Source of the DNA: Acidobacteriaceae bacterium
Lineage (GTDB): Bacteria; Acidobacteriota; Terriglobia; Terriglobales; Acidobacteriaceae
DNA: 64,000 bases
Assembly (NCBI GenBank): GCA_028283655.1
Contig: JAPWKE010000003.1
Coordinates: forward strand, 1,612,001 to 1,676,000
Direction: 5' to 3'
The position numbers and the translations under genes were made by a program. Below the pieces are notes generated by a model. That model was not told where the DNA came from, did not search any database, and saw nothing but the letters and a program-made list of their open reading frames with translations. Positions 44,536 through 53,000 of the stretch are shown here, piece after piece. Numbering within the stretch: position 1 is the first letter of the stretch; each line of letters opens with the position of its first letter.

Positions 44536-45870
44536 CTACCAGTTGAAGCGGAGGCCAACGGTGGCCTGCGTGAGACTGCTGGTTGTGACGTGGTCGACCA
44601 TGCCCAGCAGCGCGGTGTGGCGCGTGAGTGGGACGGTCGCACGGGCGTGAATATCGAAGGCCGAAACGGTAGGGTTATAGCCCGTGCCGATGTTGAGGAA
44701 GAGGCGTCCAGGTCCCTGGCGGTTGAGGTCCGCGACGAAGGCGGCAGAGTTGCTGAACTGGTTCTGCGGACCGTGGCTGATTTTGGCTTCGTCGAAGTAA
44801 CCAGTGCCGACAAGCTGCCAGCTATGTCCGAGGGGAGCGATCAGGCCGCCCTGCAGAAGCAGGTTGTTCCATTGCGGAGCACCAAATGCGCCGCGTGCCC
44901 CAGCGAACCACTGAACGCCTTTACCGATGTAGTTGCCCACGTTGGCAGCGAGCCAGTGTTCGTCGGGAAGGTTGAGATGGTGGCGGTAGTCGTAGGTCAG
45001 TGAAGCGTTCACACCATCTGGCACACGGTAAAAGTAGCCAAGACGAACATTGTCTGTGGGCAGCTGCGTTGTCTGCGTTATCAGTGTCACGGGCAGTTCG
45101 CTGCTGTTATAGGTATTGCCGACCTCGATGGTGTTCAAGGCGTTCAAGTACATCTGCACATCAACGCCGCCGAGGCCTGCCGTGCCAGAAGAACTATGTA
45201 CCGCTCCGCCGACAAGATCGAGTTGATAGCGCCAGGACTGATCAAGATGCTTGAGGCCAGCCTTTGCTTCCAGATTGTCAGGTTGAGCGGCGAGCGCGGC
45301 GTGGAAACCGGTGCGCGCTGAGGCGGTGCGCCTGTTGCTAAGAGCGATCCAAGCCATGCCGTTGAGGGCATCGGCGTCGGCAGGGCTTTGCTGCAAAAAC
45401 TTCTGGTAAATACCACGAGCTTCAGAGAAGCGGTACTCTGCCCGGTCGGCGCGGGCGAGCCCCAACAACGCAGGCCGGGAGTGCTCGTCGTGCGTCAGAA
45501 CCTGCTTGTAGAGGCTGCGAGCAGCCTGTGGACGTCCCTTCCGCTCTTCGGTAACGGCGAGTTCCAGCGTGGGAGCAGCTAGCTCCGGGGCAATGCTGTG
45601 AGCGCTTTCGAGCAAAACGATGGCTTCGTCCAGATGTCCCTGATCGCGGAGGATAACGCCCTGCAAAAGAGGAATTCGATAGTCCGTGGCGGCAAGATCC
45701 CGACAGTTCGCGAGAAGCGTTTCGATGGCGCTGTAAGACCACGACGGTTGCGCGTAGAGCTGCTGCGCCTCCTCCAGATGACAAGGAGTCTGGGCGGCCG
45801 CGGGAATCGTTATTCCCACAGCGAGGATTGCGCTAAGGGGCAAAAAGAAACGCTTCGGAGAGATCAGCAT
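44536..45870 (-). CDS. TPR and YaiO-type outer-membrane beta-barrel protein
   Basis: 444 residues. Signal peptide (FFLPLSAILAVGITIPAAAQ), then TPR repeats over about residues 30-210 (LLQGVILRDQGHLDEAIVLLESAHSIAP; LELAVTEERKGRPQAARSLYKQVL; MAWIALSNRRTASARTGFHAAL), and a C-terminal barrel of about 235 residues with alternating strands ending ATVGLRFNW. TPR plus outer-membrane barrel is the layout of exopolysaccharide exporters such as PgaA and of YaiO proteins. It would carry the product of the GT2 synthase across the outer membrane or scaffold the periplasmic enzymes. Confidence 0.85.
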   Translation of the reverse strand: MLISPKRFFLPLSAILAVGITIPAAAQTPCHLEEAQQLYAQPSWSYSAIETLLANCRDLAATDYRIPLLQGVILRDQGHLDEAIVLLESAHSIAPELAAPTLELAVTEERKGRPQAARSLYKQVLTHDEHSRPALLGLARADRAEYRFSEARGIYQKFLQQSPADADALNGMAWIALSNRRTASARTGFHAALAAQPDNLEAKAGLKHLDQSWRYQLDLVGGAVHSSSGTAGLGGVDVQMYLNALNTIEVGNTYNSSELPVTLITQTTQLPTDNVRLGYFYRVPDGVNASLTYDYRHHLNLPDEHWLAANVGNYIGKGVQWFAGARGAFGAPQWNNLLLQGGLIAPLGHSWQLVGTGYFDEAKISHGPQNQFSNSAAFVADLNRQGPGRLFLNIGTGYNPTVSAFDIHARATVPLTRHTALLGMVDHVTTSSLTQATVGLRFNW

Positions 45871-45916
45871 GGGCGCAGTTCAACCAGTCAGATAGTGCAA
45901 TGCAGGCCAGAAGAGT

Positions 45917-45971
45917 GCTGCGAACAGGAATCTGTCCTTGCAGCGGAGAAAAGCCAGCATCTGGCCTTTTG
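45917..45971 (-). promoter_or_regulatory. Two hairpins in the leader of the outer-membrane TPR/barrel gene
   Basis: On the minus strand a hairpin AAAAGGCCAG-ATG-CTGGCTTTT (about 45950-45971) followed by an imperfect stem GCTGC...CTGT/ACAG...GCAGC (45917-45945) lies 50-100 bases before the start at 45870. The first resembles a terminator with a short U-run and could end kdp transcription or attenuate the downstream gene. Confidence 0.45.
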
Positions 45972-46036
45972 AATTTATTAGAGGAGCCTAAGAAATAGTA
46001 CTGTGGCGTAGCTGATTTGCCTACCACTAACAATAG

Positions 46037-46078
46037 ATACCCCGATAAATGTGCGAAAACGCACGTTTATCGGGGTAT
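46037..46078. repeat. Long intergenic hairpin downstream of kdpC
   Basis: A 19-bp stem with one G-U pair: ATACCCCGATAAATGTGCG (46037-46055), loop AAAA, complement 46060-46078. No U-run follows on either strand. The gap 45871-46228 contains this hairpin, the leader hairpins of the neighbouring gene and nothing else I can support. Confidence 0.7.
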
Positions 46079-46228
46079 GGTGGGTGTTTCTTCTGCGTGG
46101 CCGCGAAGCATTGACACTGAAAAAGATGGAAGCCCGGACGCAAGGTCCTAACGATCTATCGCCCGATGAAGAAGCTTCGTTTGTCGTGATTCCATCTCGA
46201 TGGGCCCAAGAAGCAAAGGGGGTGTCGT

Positions 46229-46831
46229 TTAACGCTGCGTCAGAACAGCAGCGCGCGTCCCGTCGGAGCCTACCTGTGGAGCAGTGCTCCTCAAAGCCAG
46301 GTTCAACTGGAGAACATTGACTGTTGGCTCTCCCAGCAGGCCGAATTGTCGCGGTGTGATGAACTTCTGCACCAGGTTTTGTACGACGGCTGGGGGCAGG
46401 CTACGTTCCTTTGCGACTCGCGGGACCTGATAGAACGCAGCCTCTGGACTGATGTCTGGATCCAGCCCGGAGGCAGAGGTGGTGACCAGGTCAATCGGAA
46501 CGACAGAGTTTGCGGGCTCCTTTGCCACGTCAGCCTGCACGCGATCGGCAAGCACCTTGCTCGTTGGAGCAAGGTTCGACCCGGAGGAGGCTGAGGCGTC
46601 GTATCCGGTTCCAGCGGCCGAGGGCCGACTGTGAAAGAAGCCCGGGCCGGTAAAAGGCTGTCCGATGAGGCGTGAGCCAATCAGTTCGCCATTGCGAGAA
46701 AGGAGCTGGCCGTCCGCCTTATCGCGGAAGAGGGTCTTTGAGATGACCGTGACTACGGCTGGGTAGACGAGGCCGAGCCCGATGGCTGTAACTAACGTGT
46801 AGAGACATGCGGTGATGATGTGCTTCTTCAT
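46229..46831 (-). CDS. kdpC: Potassium-transporting ATPase subunit C
   Basis: 200 residues with one N-terminal membrane helix (IITACLYTLVTAIGLGLVYPAVVTVIS) and the KdpC periplasmic domain: GELIGSRLIGQPFTGPGFFHSRPSAAGTGYDASASSGSNLAPTS, split by nothing, then DPDISPEAAFYQVPRVAKERSL and VNVLQLNLAL. It binds K+ near KdpA and is needed for affinity of the KdpFABC pump. Last gene of the operon, 11 bases after kdpB. Confidence 0.95.
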   Translation of the reverse strand: MKKHIITACLYTLVTAIGLGLVYPAVVTVISKTLFRDKADGQLLSRNGELIGSRLIGQPFTGPGFFHSRPSAAGTGYDASASSGSNLAPTSKVLADRVQADVAKEPANSVVPIDLVTTSASGLDPDISPEAAFYQVPRVAKERSLPPAVVQNLVQKFITPRQFGLLGEPTVNVLQLNLALRSTAPQVGSDGTRAAVLTQR

Positions 46832-46842
46832 ATCCTGTTTCC

Positions 46843-48882
46843 TTATGCGAGGTGAAGCGCGGTGATGAGGAGGTCTATCGCTTTGATCCCGAGGAACGGA
46901 ATGATGATTCCTCCCAACCCATAGACGATCAGGTTGCGACGGAGCATGGCTGCAGCGGACATAGGACGATATCCAACTCCTCGCAGTGCAAGAGGTATAA
47001 GGCCGATGATGATCAGGGCGTTGAAGATGACAGCAGACAGCACTGCCGATTCGGCGTTGTGCAGATGCATGATGTTCAGCGCGTTGAGCACAGGAAATAC
47101 GCCAGCAAACATTGCCGGAATGATGGCAAAGTACTTTGCGACATCGTTGGAGATGGAGAACGTGGTCAGTGCTCCACGTGTCATGAGCAACTGTTTGCCA
47201 ATCGCTACAACCTCAATCAGCTTGGTGGGGTTGGAGTCCAGATCGACCATGTTCCCCGCTTCCTTTGCGGCCTGCGTTCCAGAGTTCATCGCCACACCTA
47301 CATCCGCCTGAGCGAGAGCAGGTGCGTCGTTCGTCCCGTCACCGGTCATAGCGACGAGCTTGCCATCGGCCTGTTCGCGCTTGATCAGATCCATCTTGTC
47401 TTTTGGCTTCGCTTCGGCCAGGAAGTCATCCACGCCAGCTTCACGCGCAATCGCCGCTGCCGTGAGTGGATTGTCTCCGGTGATCATGATGGTGCGAATC
47501 CCCATGGCGCGAAGCTGTTCGAATCGCTCCTTCATGCCTCCCTTTACAACGTCTTTCAGGTGGATGACGCCGAGGGCTTTACCGTTCTCCGCAACCACCA
47601 GTGGTGTGCCGCCGCTTTTTGCAATGGTCTCGACGGCGAGGCGTACGCCCTCAGGCATCTCGGAACCGTGTTCGATCAAGTAGCGAGTGATGGCGTCGAC
47701 TGCTCCTTTGCGTATGCTTCTGCCTTCCACCTCAATTCCGCTCATGCGTGTTGTTGCGGAGAACGGAACAAACTCTGCGCTCAGCTGGCCAAGATCGCGA
47801 CCGCGAAGGTTGTACTTCTCCTTCGCCAGCACAACGATGGAACGGCCCTCCGGAGTCTCATCCGAAAGAGAGGAAAGCTGCGCCGCATCGGCAAGAGTCT
47901 CTTCCGTAACACCGGGCGCGGCAACAAACTCCGAGGCCTGACGGTTGCCAATGGTGATCGTTCCCGTCTTGTCGAGCAGCAGCGTGTTCACGTCTCCTGC
48001 CGCCTCGACCGCACGACCGGATGTTGCCAGCACGTTGTGCTGCACCAGACGGTCCATGCCTGCGATGCCGATGGCCGAAAGCAGCCCACCGATGGTTGTA
48101 GGGATGAGGCAAACGAGGAGCGAGATGAGAACGAAGACGGTCTGCGGTGCGCCGGAGTAAACGGCGAACGGTTGCAAGGTGACGACGGCAAGCAAGAAGA
48201 TGATAGTCAGTCCGGCGAGCAGAATGTTGAGTGCAATTTCGTTCGGAGTCTTCTGCCGCTCTGCTCCTTCCACCAGGGCAATCATTCGATCGAGGAAAGT
48301 TTCTCCGGGGTTAGAGGTGATGCGTACGGTGATGACATCGGAGAGTACGCGCGTTCCGCCCGTGACGGCAGAGCGATCTCCGCCTGCTTCCCGGATGACC
48401 GGAGCTGACTCACCTGTGATGGCGGACTCATCGACGGAGGCGACACCTTCAATGACCTCACCATCGCCCGGGACCATTTGGCCTGCTATAACTCGAACAA
48501 CGTCGTCGACGCGGAGGTGCGAGCTGGGGACTTCCAGGACCTCGCCTTTGACGACTTTGTACGCTGTCGTCTCGGACTTGGCCTGGCGGAGCGCATCGGC
48601 CTGAGCCTTGCCACGCCCTTCTGCCATGGCCTCTGCAAAGTTGGCGAAGAGTACGGTGAACCAAAGCCACAACGTGATTTGAAGGTTGAAGCTGAGGTGC
48701 CCCTTGTGCTGGATAGCGTTCGCCATCAGTAAGAAGGTTGTTAGTACGCTACCGATTTCGACAACGAACATGACGGGATTTCGCATCATGACGCGAGGGT
48801 TCAACTTTGCGAGAGCATCGAAAGCGGCTCGGCGCACAATTTTGCGATCGAAGAGTGAGCGGCGATTGGATTGTGTAGACAT
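46843..48882 (-). CDS. kdpB: Potassium-transporting P-type ATPase subunit B
   Basis: 679 residues. Phosphorylation motif [18 protein letters not shown] in the actuator domain ([13 protein letters not shown]), nucleotide-binding domain and hinge [20 protein letters not shown] are all intact. It hydrolyses ATP to drive K+ uptake through KdpA. AGGAGATCCGA precedes the ATG. Encoded 21 bases after kdpA. Confidence 0.97.
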   Translation of the reverse strand: MSTQSNRRSLFDRKIVRRAAFDALAKLNPRVMMRNPVMFVVEIGSVLTTFLLMANAIQHKGHLSFNLQITLWLWFTVLFANFAEAMAEGRGKAQADALRQAKSETTAYKVVKGEVLEVPSSHLRVDDVVRVIAGQMVPGDGEVIEGVASVDESAITGESAPVIREAGGDRSAVTGGTRVLSDVITVRITSNPGETFLDRMIALVEGAERQKTPNEIALNILLAGLTIIFLLAVVTLQPFAVYSGAPQTVFVLISLLVCLIPTTIGGLLSAIGIAGMDRLVQHNVLATSGRAVEAAGDVNTLLLDKTGTITIGNRQASEFVAAPGVTEETLADAAQLSSLSDETPEGRSIVVLAKEKYNLRGRDLGQLSAEFVPFSATTRMSGIEVEGRSIRKGAVDAITRYLIEHGSEMPEGVRLAVETIAKSGGTPLVVAENGKALGVIHLKDVVKGGMKERFEQLRAMGIRTIMITGDNPLTAAAIAREAGVDDFLAEAKPKDKMDLIKREQADGKLVAMTGDGTNDAPALAQADVGVAMNSGTQAAKEAGNMVDLDSNPTKLIEVVAIGKQLLMTRGALTTFSISNDVAKYFAIIPAMFAGVFPVLNALNIMHLHNAESAVLSAVIFNALIIIGLIPLALRGVGYRPMSAAAMLRRNLIVYGLGGIIIPFLGIKAIDLLITALHLA

Positions 48883-48903
48883 TCGGATCTCCTAATTCCG
48901 CAC

Positions 48904-50667
48904 TTAGAACGCGTGACCAGCACGCAGCAAGAGATGTTCTAGAATCGGCCCCAAGGATAGGGCCGGAAAGAATGTGAGTGCGCCAACGATGACGATTACG
49001 CCGGTGAGCAGCAGAGTGAATAGAGGCGTTGTCACGGGAAACGTGCCGGCTGAAGCTGGGACGATTTTCTTCCTCGCAAGATTTCCTGCGACTGCGAGCA
49101 TCGGAATGATCATGAAGAAACGTCCGAAGAACATCGCCACAGCAAGCGAGTAGTTGTACCAGTGGGTGTTCGCGTTCAGACCTGCGAACGCGGAGCCGTT
49201 GTTCCCTGTTGCCGAGGTGTAGGCGTAGAGGATTTCACTCAAGCCATGTGGGCCGTGATTGGCGAGGCTACTCAGCCCCAGGTTCGGCATCAGCACGGCG
49301 ATTGCCGCGAAACCAAGAATGATGAGAGGAAAGATCAGCAGGTAGAGCATCGACATCTGGACATCGAATGCTTCGATCTTTTTCCCCAGGTACTCCGGCG
49401 TTCGACCGACCATCAGCCCAGCGATGAATACCGCCATAATGACGAAGATCAACATACCGTAGAGCCCGGCTCCGACCCCGCCGAAGACGATCTCTCCGAG
49501 CAGAATGTTGACCATGGGAACCATACCACCCAAGGGCATAAAGCTGTCGTGCATGCTGTTCACCGCGCCACAGCTTGCATCCGTTGTGACCGTAGCGAAG
49601 AGCGCAGAGTTCGCAATGCCGAAGCGGACTTCCTTGCCTTCCATGTTGCCGCCTGATTGCAATGCGCTTACATGCTGATCGACCCCATGCAAGAGAGGGT
49701 TCGGTTGCGCCTCTGCCCAGTAGCAAGCAAAGACTCCCACGAACCACAGCACCACCATCGCAGAGAGCACGGCCCAGCCATGCTTCGGGGATCCCACCAT
49801 CTGACCCAGCGTGATCGCGAGACCAGCCGGAATGAGGAAGATGGAGAGCATCTGCAGGAAATTGGTAAGGGGCGTTGGATTTTCGAACGGATGAGCACTG
49901 TTCGCGTTAAAAAAGCCACCACCGTTTGTGCCGAGCATCTTGATTGCTTCCTGTGATGCGACCGGGCCTTGTGCGATGGTTTGCGTTGTGACGGTAGAAA
50001 GTTTTCCGTCAGTCCCAGTAACGGTTTGCGGTTCAACAAGCTTTACCGTGTCGTAAGCACGGAAGTTTTGCACAACACCTTGAGAGACGAGCACCACGGA
50101 GAACACGAGGGAGATCGGGAGCAGAACCCAAAACGTGCCACGCGTAAGGTCCACCCAGAAGTTGCCGAGAGTTTTAGCTTCTCGTCTTGCAATGCCACGA
50201 ATGAATGCAACGGCAAGCGCAAGCCCGACAGCTGCGGACCAGAAGTTGTGCGTTGCGAGACCGAGCATCTGCGTGAGATAGCTCATCGTCCCTTCTGGCG
50301 AGTAGCTCTGCCAGTTGGTGTTCGTTGTGAACGAGATGGCTGTATTCAATGCGAGAGATGGTTCGAGGCCGGGAAGATGCTGTGGGTTTAGCGGAAGAGC
50401 ATGCTGCAAGCGCTCGACGATGTAGGTGAGAGCCATCGTGGCCGCGCTAAACAGCAGCATCGCTACGGCGTACTCCGTCCATCGCATCTCCTCCTCGGCC
50501 TTTACGCCGGTCATGCGATAGAGCAGGCGTTCGCAAGGAAGCAACACTGGGTCGAGGAACGTCTTGCGATGTTCAAAGACGCGAGTCAGGTAAGAGCCCA
50601 TCGGCTTTGCCAGCAATAACACTGCGGCGATAAAGAGCAGGATTTGGAGCCAACCGTTGAGAGACAT
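48904..50667 (-). CDS. kdpA: Potassium-transporting ATPase subunit A
   Basis: 587 residues, about ten membrane segments with four selectivity-filter-like loops (SFTTNTNWQSY, LGTNGGGFFNANSAHPFENPT, TDASCGAVNS, SATGNNGSAFAGL), as in the SKT superfamily. It is the K+-translocating subunit. The start ATG lies directly after the kdpF stop. Confidence 0.97.
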   Translation of the reverse strand: MSLNGWLQILLFIAAVLLLAKPMGSYLTRVFEHRKTFLDPVLLPCERLLYRMTGVKAEEEMRWTEYAVAMLLFSAATMALTYIVERLQHALPLNPQHLPGLEPSLALNTAISFTTNTNWQSYSPEGTMSYLTQMLGLATHNFWSAAVGLALAVAFIRGIARREAKTLGNFWVDLTRGTFWVLLPISLVFSVVLVSQGVVQNFRAYDTVKLVEPQTVTGTDGKLSTVTTQTIAQGPVASQEAIKMLGTNGGGFFNANSAHPFENPTPLTNFLQMLSIFLIPAGLAITLGQMVGSPKHGWAVLSAMVVLWFVGVFACYWAEAQPNPLLHGVDQHVSALQSGGNMEGKEVRFGIANSALFATVTTDASCGAVNSMHDSFMPLGGMVPMVNILLGEIVFGGVGAGLYGMLIFVIMAVFIAGLMVGRTPEYLGKKIEAFDVQMSMLYLLIFPLIILGFAAIAVLMPNLGLSSLANHGPHGLSEILYAYTSATGNNGSAFAGLNANTHWYNYSLAVAMFFGRFFMIIPMLAVAGNLARKKIVPASAGTFPVTTPLFTLLLTGVIVIVGALTFFPALSLGPILEHLLLRAGHAF

Positions 50668-50754
50668 TTAGAACTTCTCCGGACGCAACAAGGCGTAGAC
50701 GAGGTAAGTAAGCAAGGCAGTGGAAACTGCGAGAAGAAGGATGTTGACGAACAT
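50668..50754 (-). CDS. kdpF: KdpF, 28-residue stabilising subunit
   Basis: The 28-residue MFVNILLLAVSTALLTYLVY followed by ALLRPEKF is a single membrane helix with the conserved KdpF end LLRPE(K/R)F. KdpF stabilises the KdpABC complex in the inner membrane. It overlaps the preceding 31-residue gene (TGATG) and touches the kdpA start, so all are translated from one message. Confidence 0.9.
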   Translation of the reverse strand: MFVNILLLAVSTALLTYLVYALLRPEKF

Positions 50755-50849
50755 CAGCGATTTCCTTTCAAGCGGTCGCAGCCATGCACATAGAGCAGGC
50801 AGGACGGAAAGAGGATGAGGAACGAAAGGATAGCGACGGTATCGAGCAT
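50754..50849 (-). CDS. 31-residue membrane peptide of the kdp operon
   Basis: ATG 50849 with AGGAG upstream; protein MLDTVAILSFLILFPSCLLY followed by VHGCDRLKGNR, one membrane helix ending in a C-D-R-L motif. Similar tiny proteins ending in CDRL/CERL-like motifs occur upstream of kdpF in several phyla; their role is unknown. Coupled to kdpF by TGATG. Confidence 0.75.
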   Translation of the reverse strand: MLDTVAILSFLILFPSCLLYVHGCDRLKGNR

Positions 50850-50860
50850 GGAGTCTCCTG

Positions 50861-52222
50861 TTACCAACTGCCCTGCTTCATGCCCCACCAGTACACGAGG
50901 CCAAGCGTGGCTGTGCTCTGGGCATGGACAAGGACGCCGGTGGTATCGGTGAGGAAGAAAGGTTGATTGGAGAAGTCGCGACGGTACTCTGCGCGAGCAA
51001 GGAAGCCTTCGGCGAACTGATGGTCCAACGAGAGGGTGCCCTCTTTCAGCGACTGCGTTTTGCCACTGAAGAGACCACCGCGATCGTCGAAGTACTCGAA
51101 CCGTCCGCCAAGATTCCACCGATGCGGAAGCGCGTACTTTGCGGTGAGGCTTCCAAGCACCACACGAGGAGGTTGCTGCTCCTTCTGGGTGCGGTTGAGA
51201 ACGTAGTCCGCTTCCCCCACCACCGTGAGTTTCGGAGTTGCGGTCCATGTCGCATAGGTGTCGAAGATGTGCTCGCGACCGTCCGGGACAGGATTGATGT
51301 TGGTGGTGGGAAGAGCAGACTGATTCGGTTCGAAGGCACGGCCTTCCTCCCCAAAGTAATAGTTCACATTCCAACTAAGGGTTGAGCTGGGCTTGATGGT
51401 GAAGAGGAAAGCCTGGGATTTGAAGCCGTTGAGGTCTTCTGTATCGTTCGCACCGTTAACTAGCCAATAGGCGACGTTCAGCTTCGACGTCACGTTATAG
51501 TTCATGCGAAAGCCCATGTGATAGAAGGGCAGATAGTTGAAGCTGTAGGCACGCGAGTACGTGATCTGATCTTTCGTATAGTTCCCTTCGTTGCCGAGAG
51601 AGCTTGCGAACTTGCCAAAGTCGATCTGCAGACCTGAGCCCACAGGGGCAAGGTAGGTACCGTAAGCCTGAAAGAGATTGCGCCAGACTTGCGGACGCTG
51701 CTCATTCGCGGACGAACCCTGTAGCGTTTCCGTGGCCTGGCCGTATTGCAGGTCCAGGCGTCCGCCGAAGCGCTGTGTCGTCGTCGGCAGATGCTCGATG
51801 ATGAGGCTTGCCTGATTGATGTTGAAGCTGTTCGACGTTACGTCATAGGCGCGCAGAAGATTGACGCCGCCCACAGGCACGTTGAAGTTGTAACCGTAGT
51901 AACCATCGAGACCGAAGCTGAGCGTCGTACCGCGGAAGAAGGCCAGGGTCTCCCGGTCTTCTTTGGTAATTCCCGAATCCTGAGCGGGGGTAGTTTGCGG
52001 CGTAGGGCTAGCAGGAACAGGAGGGAGGCCTGTGGCCGTTGCGGGATGCTGTGCTTCAAGGGCGGATAGACGAACAGCGATAGCGTTGAGCTGCTGGTGA
52101 AGCTCCTGAATCTCAGTACGGCGCTGCTCCTCGGTGAGCGGTGCCGAAGTCGCCTGCCCGCGGGCAGACGAGAGAAAGAAGATCAGGAGCAGTGCGGGAA
52201 GCGCACGGAATACGTACTTCAT
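50861..52222 (-). CDS. Outer-membrane beta-barrel protein encoded within the kdp operon
   Basis: 453 residues. Signal peptide (FRALPALLLIFFLSSARGQ), a short coiled coil (RRTEIQELHQQLNAIAVRLSALEAQ), a Pro/Thr linker, then a barrel from about residue 95 (LSFGLDGYYGYNFNVPVG ... ) ending ATLGLVYWWGMKQGSW. It resembles acidobacterial BBP2-type putative porins. Position between kdpE and the small kdp genes, with 11 bases to the next start, suggests a route for K+ across the outer membrane or a related role under K+ limitation; that is inference. Confidence 0.82.
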   Translation of the reverse strand: MKYVFRALPALLLIFFLSSARGQATSAPLTEEQRRTEIQELHQQLNAIAVRLSALEAQHPATATGLPPVPASPTPQTTPAQDSGITKEDRETLAFFRGTTLSFGLDGYYGYNFNVPVGGVNLLRAYDVTSNSFNINQASLIIEHLPTTTQRFGGRLDLQYGQATETLQGSSANEQRPQVWRNLFQAYGTYLAPVGSGLQIDFGKFASSLGNEGNYTKDQITYSRAYSFNYLPFYHMGFRMNYNVTSKLNVAYWLVNGANDTEDLNGFKSQAFLFTIKPSSTLSWNVNYYFGEEGRAFEPNQSALPTTNINPVPDGREHIFDTYATWTATPKLTVVGEADYVLNRTQKEQQPPRVVLGSLTAKYALPHRWNLGGRFEYFDDRGGLFSGKTQSLKEGTLSLDHQFAEGFLARAEYRRDFSNQPFFLTDTTGVLVHAQSTATLGLVYWWGMKQGSW

Positions 52223-52301
52223 GACTAACCTCGAGATTCATTGGAATCCCGGTGGCCATTGAAAGTCCGTAGAGAAGGAGTTAAGAAACCATAAGTTCCG
52301 C

Positions 52302-53000
52302 TTAGGTTGCAGCCTGAAGAAATCCCTCAGGATGGAAGCGATACCCCACCCAGGGTTCACTTTGGATATACCGCTTGCCTTCTGCTCGTTCGATCTTCTT
52401 TCTAAGCCCAGCGATAAGCACCCGGAGGTACTCCGGTTGGTCCTCACCTGCTGAACCCCAGATGGCTTTCAAAAGCACTTTGTGTGTCAGCACCTTGCCC
52501 GAAGCGCGTGCCAGCAGAAGTATTAGCTCAAACTCTTTTGGTGTGAGGTGCACAGGCACGCCCTGTACCGAAACGCTATGAGCTTCTGCATCCACGACGA
52601 AATCACCAACTTCAATATGGGCTGCCTCGACCAGCGTGCCAGGGAGACGGCGAAGTTGAGCGCGCACACGCGCCAAAAGCTCAGGCATGCTGAATGGCTT
52701 GGTGAGATAGTCATCGGCGCCCTCATCAAGCGCGCTCACCTTCATGACATCGGTGTCGCGGACGCTAAGGACGATGATGGGTGTTGTTCCTGACCGGCGC
52801 ACAGCCCGCGTCAACTCAAGACCATTCATCGAAGGCATCGCGAGATCTGTGATGATCAGATCGGGCCGCTCGCTTTCGTACTGCCTCAGGCCGTCTTCTC
52901 CATCGGTTGCAAGGATGACCTCGTATCCGCTGCTCTGAAGAGAAGCTCTAAGCATTCGTCGGATTTGCGGCTCGTCGTCGATAACAAGAATGCGGTTCAA
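52302..53000 (-). CDS. kdpE: KdpE response regulator
   Basis: 232 residues of the OmpR/PhoB type: receiver with DDE (9-11), phospho-acceptor Asp in LIITDLAMPSMNGLE, Thr/Ser and Lys in VLSVRDTDV and YLTKPFSMPEL, and a winged helix ending EPWVGYRFHPEG. The KdpE-like features are RVLIAGLRKKIE and the position next to the KdpD module. Its ATG overlaps the stop of the KdpD N-terminal gene by four bases. Confidence 0.93.
   Translation of the reverse strand: MNRILVIDDEPQIRRMLRASLQSSGYEVILATDGEDGLRQYESERPDLIITDLAMPSMNGLELTRAVRRSGTTPIIVLSVRDTDVMKVSALDEGADDYLTKPFSMPELLARVRAQLRRLPGTLVEAAHIEVGDFVVDAEAHSVSVQGVPVHLTPKEFELILLLARASGKVLTHKVLLKAIWGSAGEDQPEYLRVLIAGLRKKIERAEGKRYIQSEPWVGYRFHPEGFLQAAT

Noticed and set aside
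46051-46320. 89-residue open frame on the plus strand
   Set aside because: Starts inside the long hairpin at 46037-46078 and runs into antisense kdpC; no SD and no protein-like character.
46852-48408. 518-residue open frame on the plus strand
   Set aside because: Antisense shadow of kdpB; Arg/Asp/Cys-rich, no domain.
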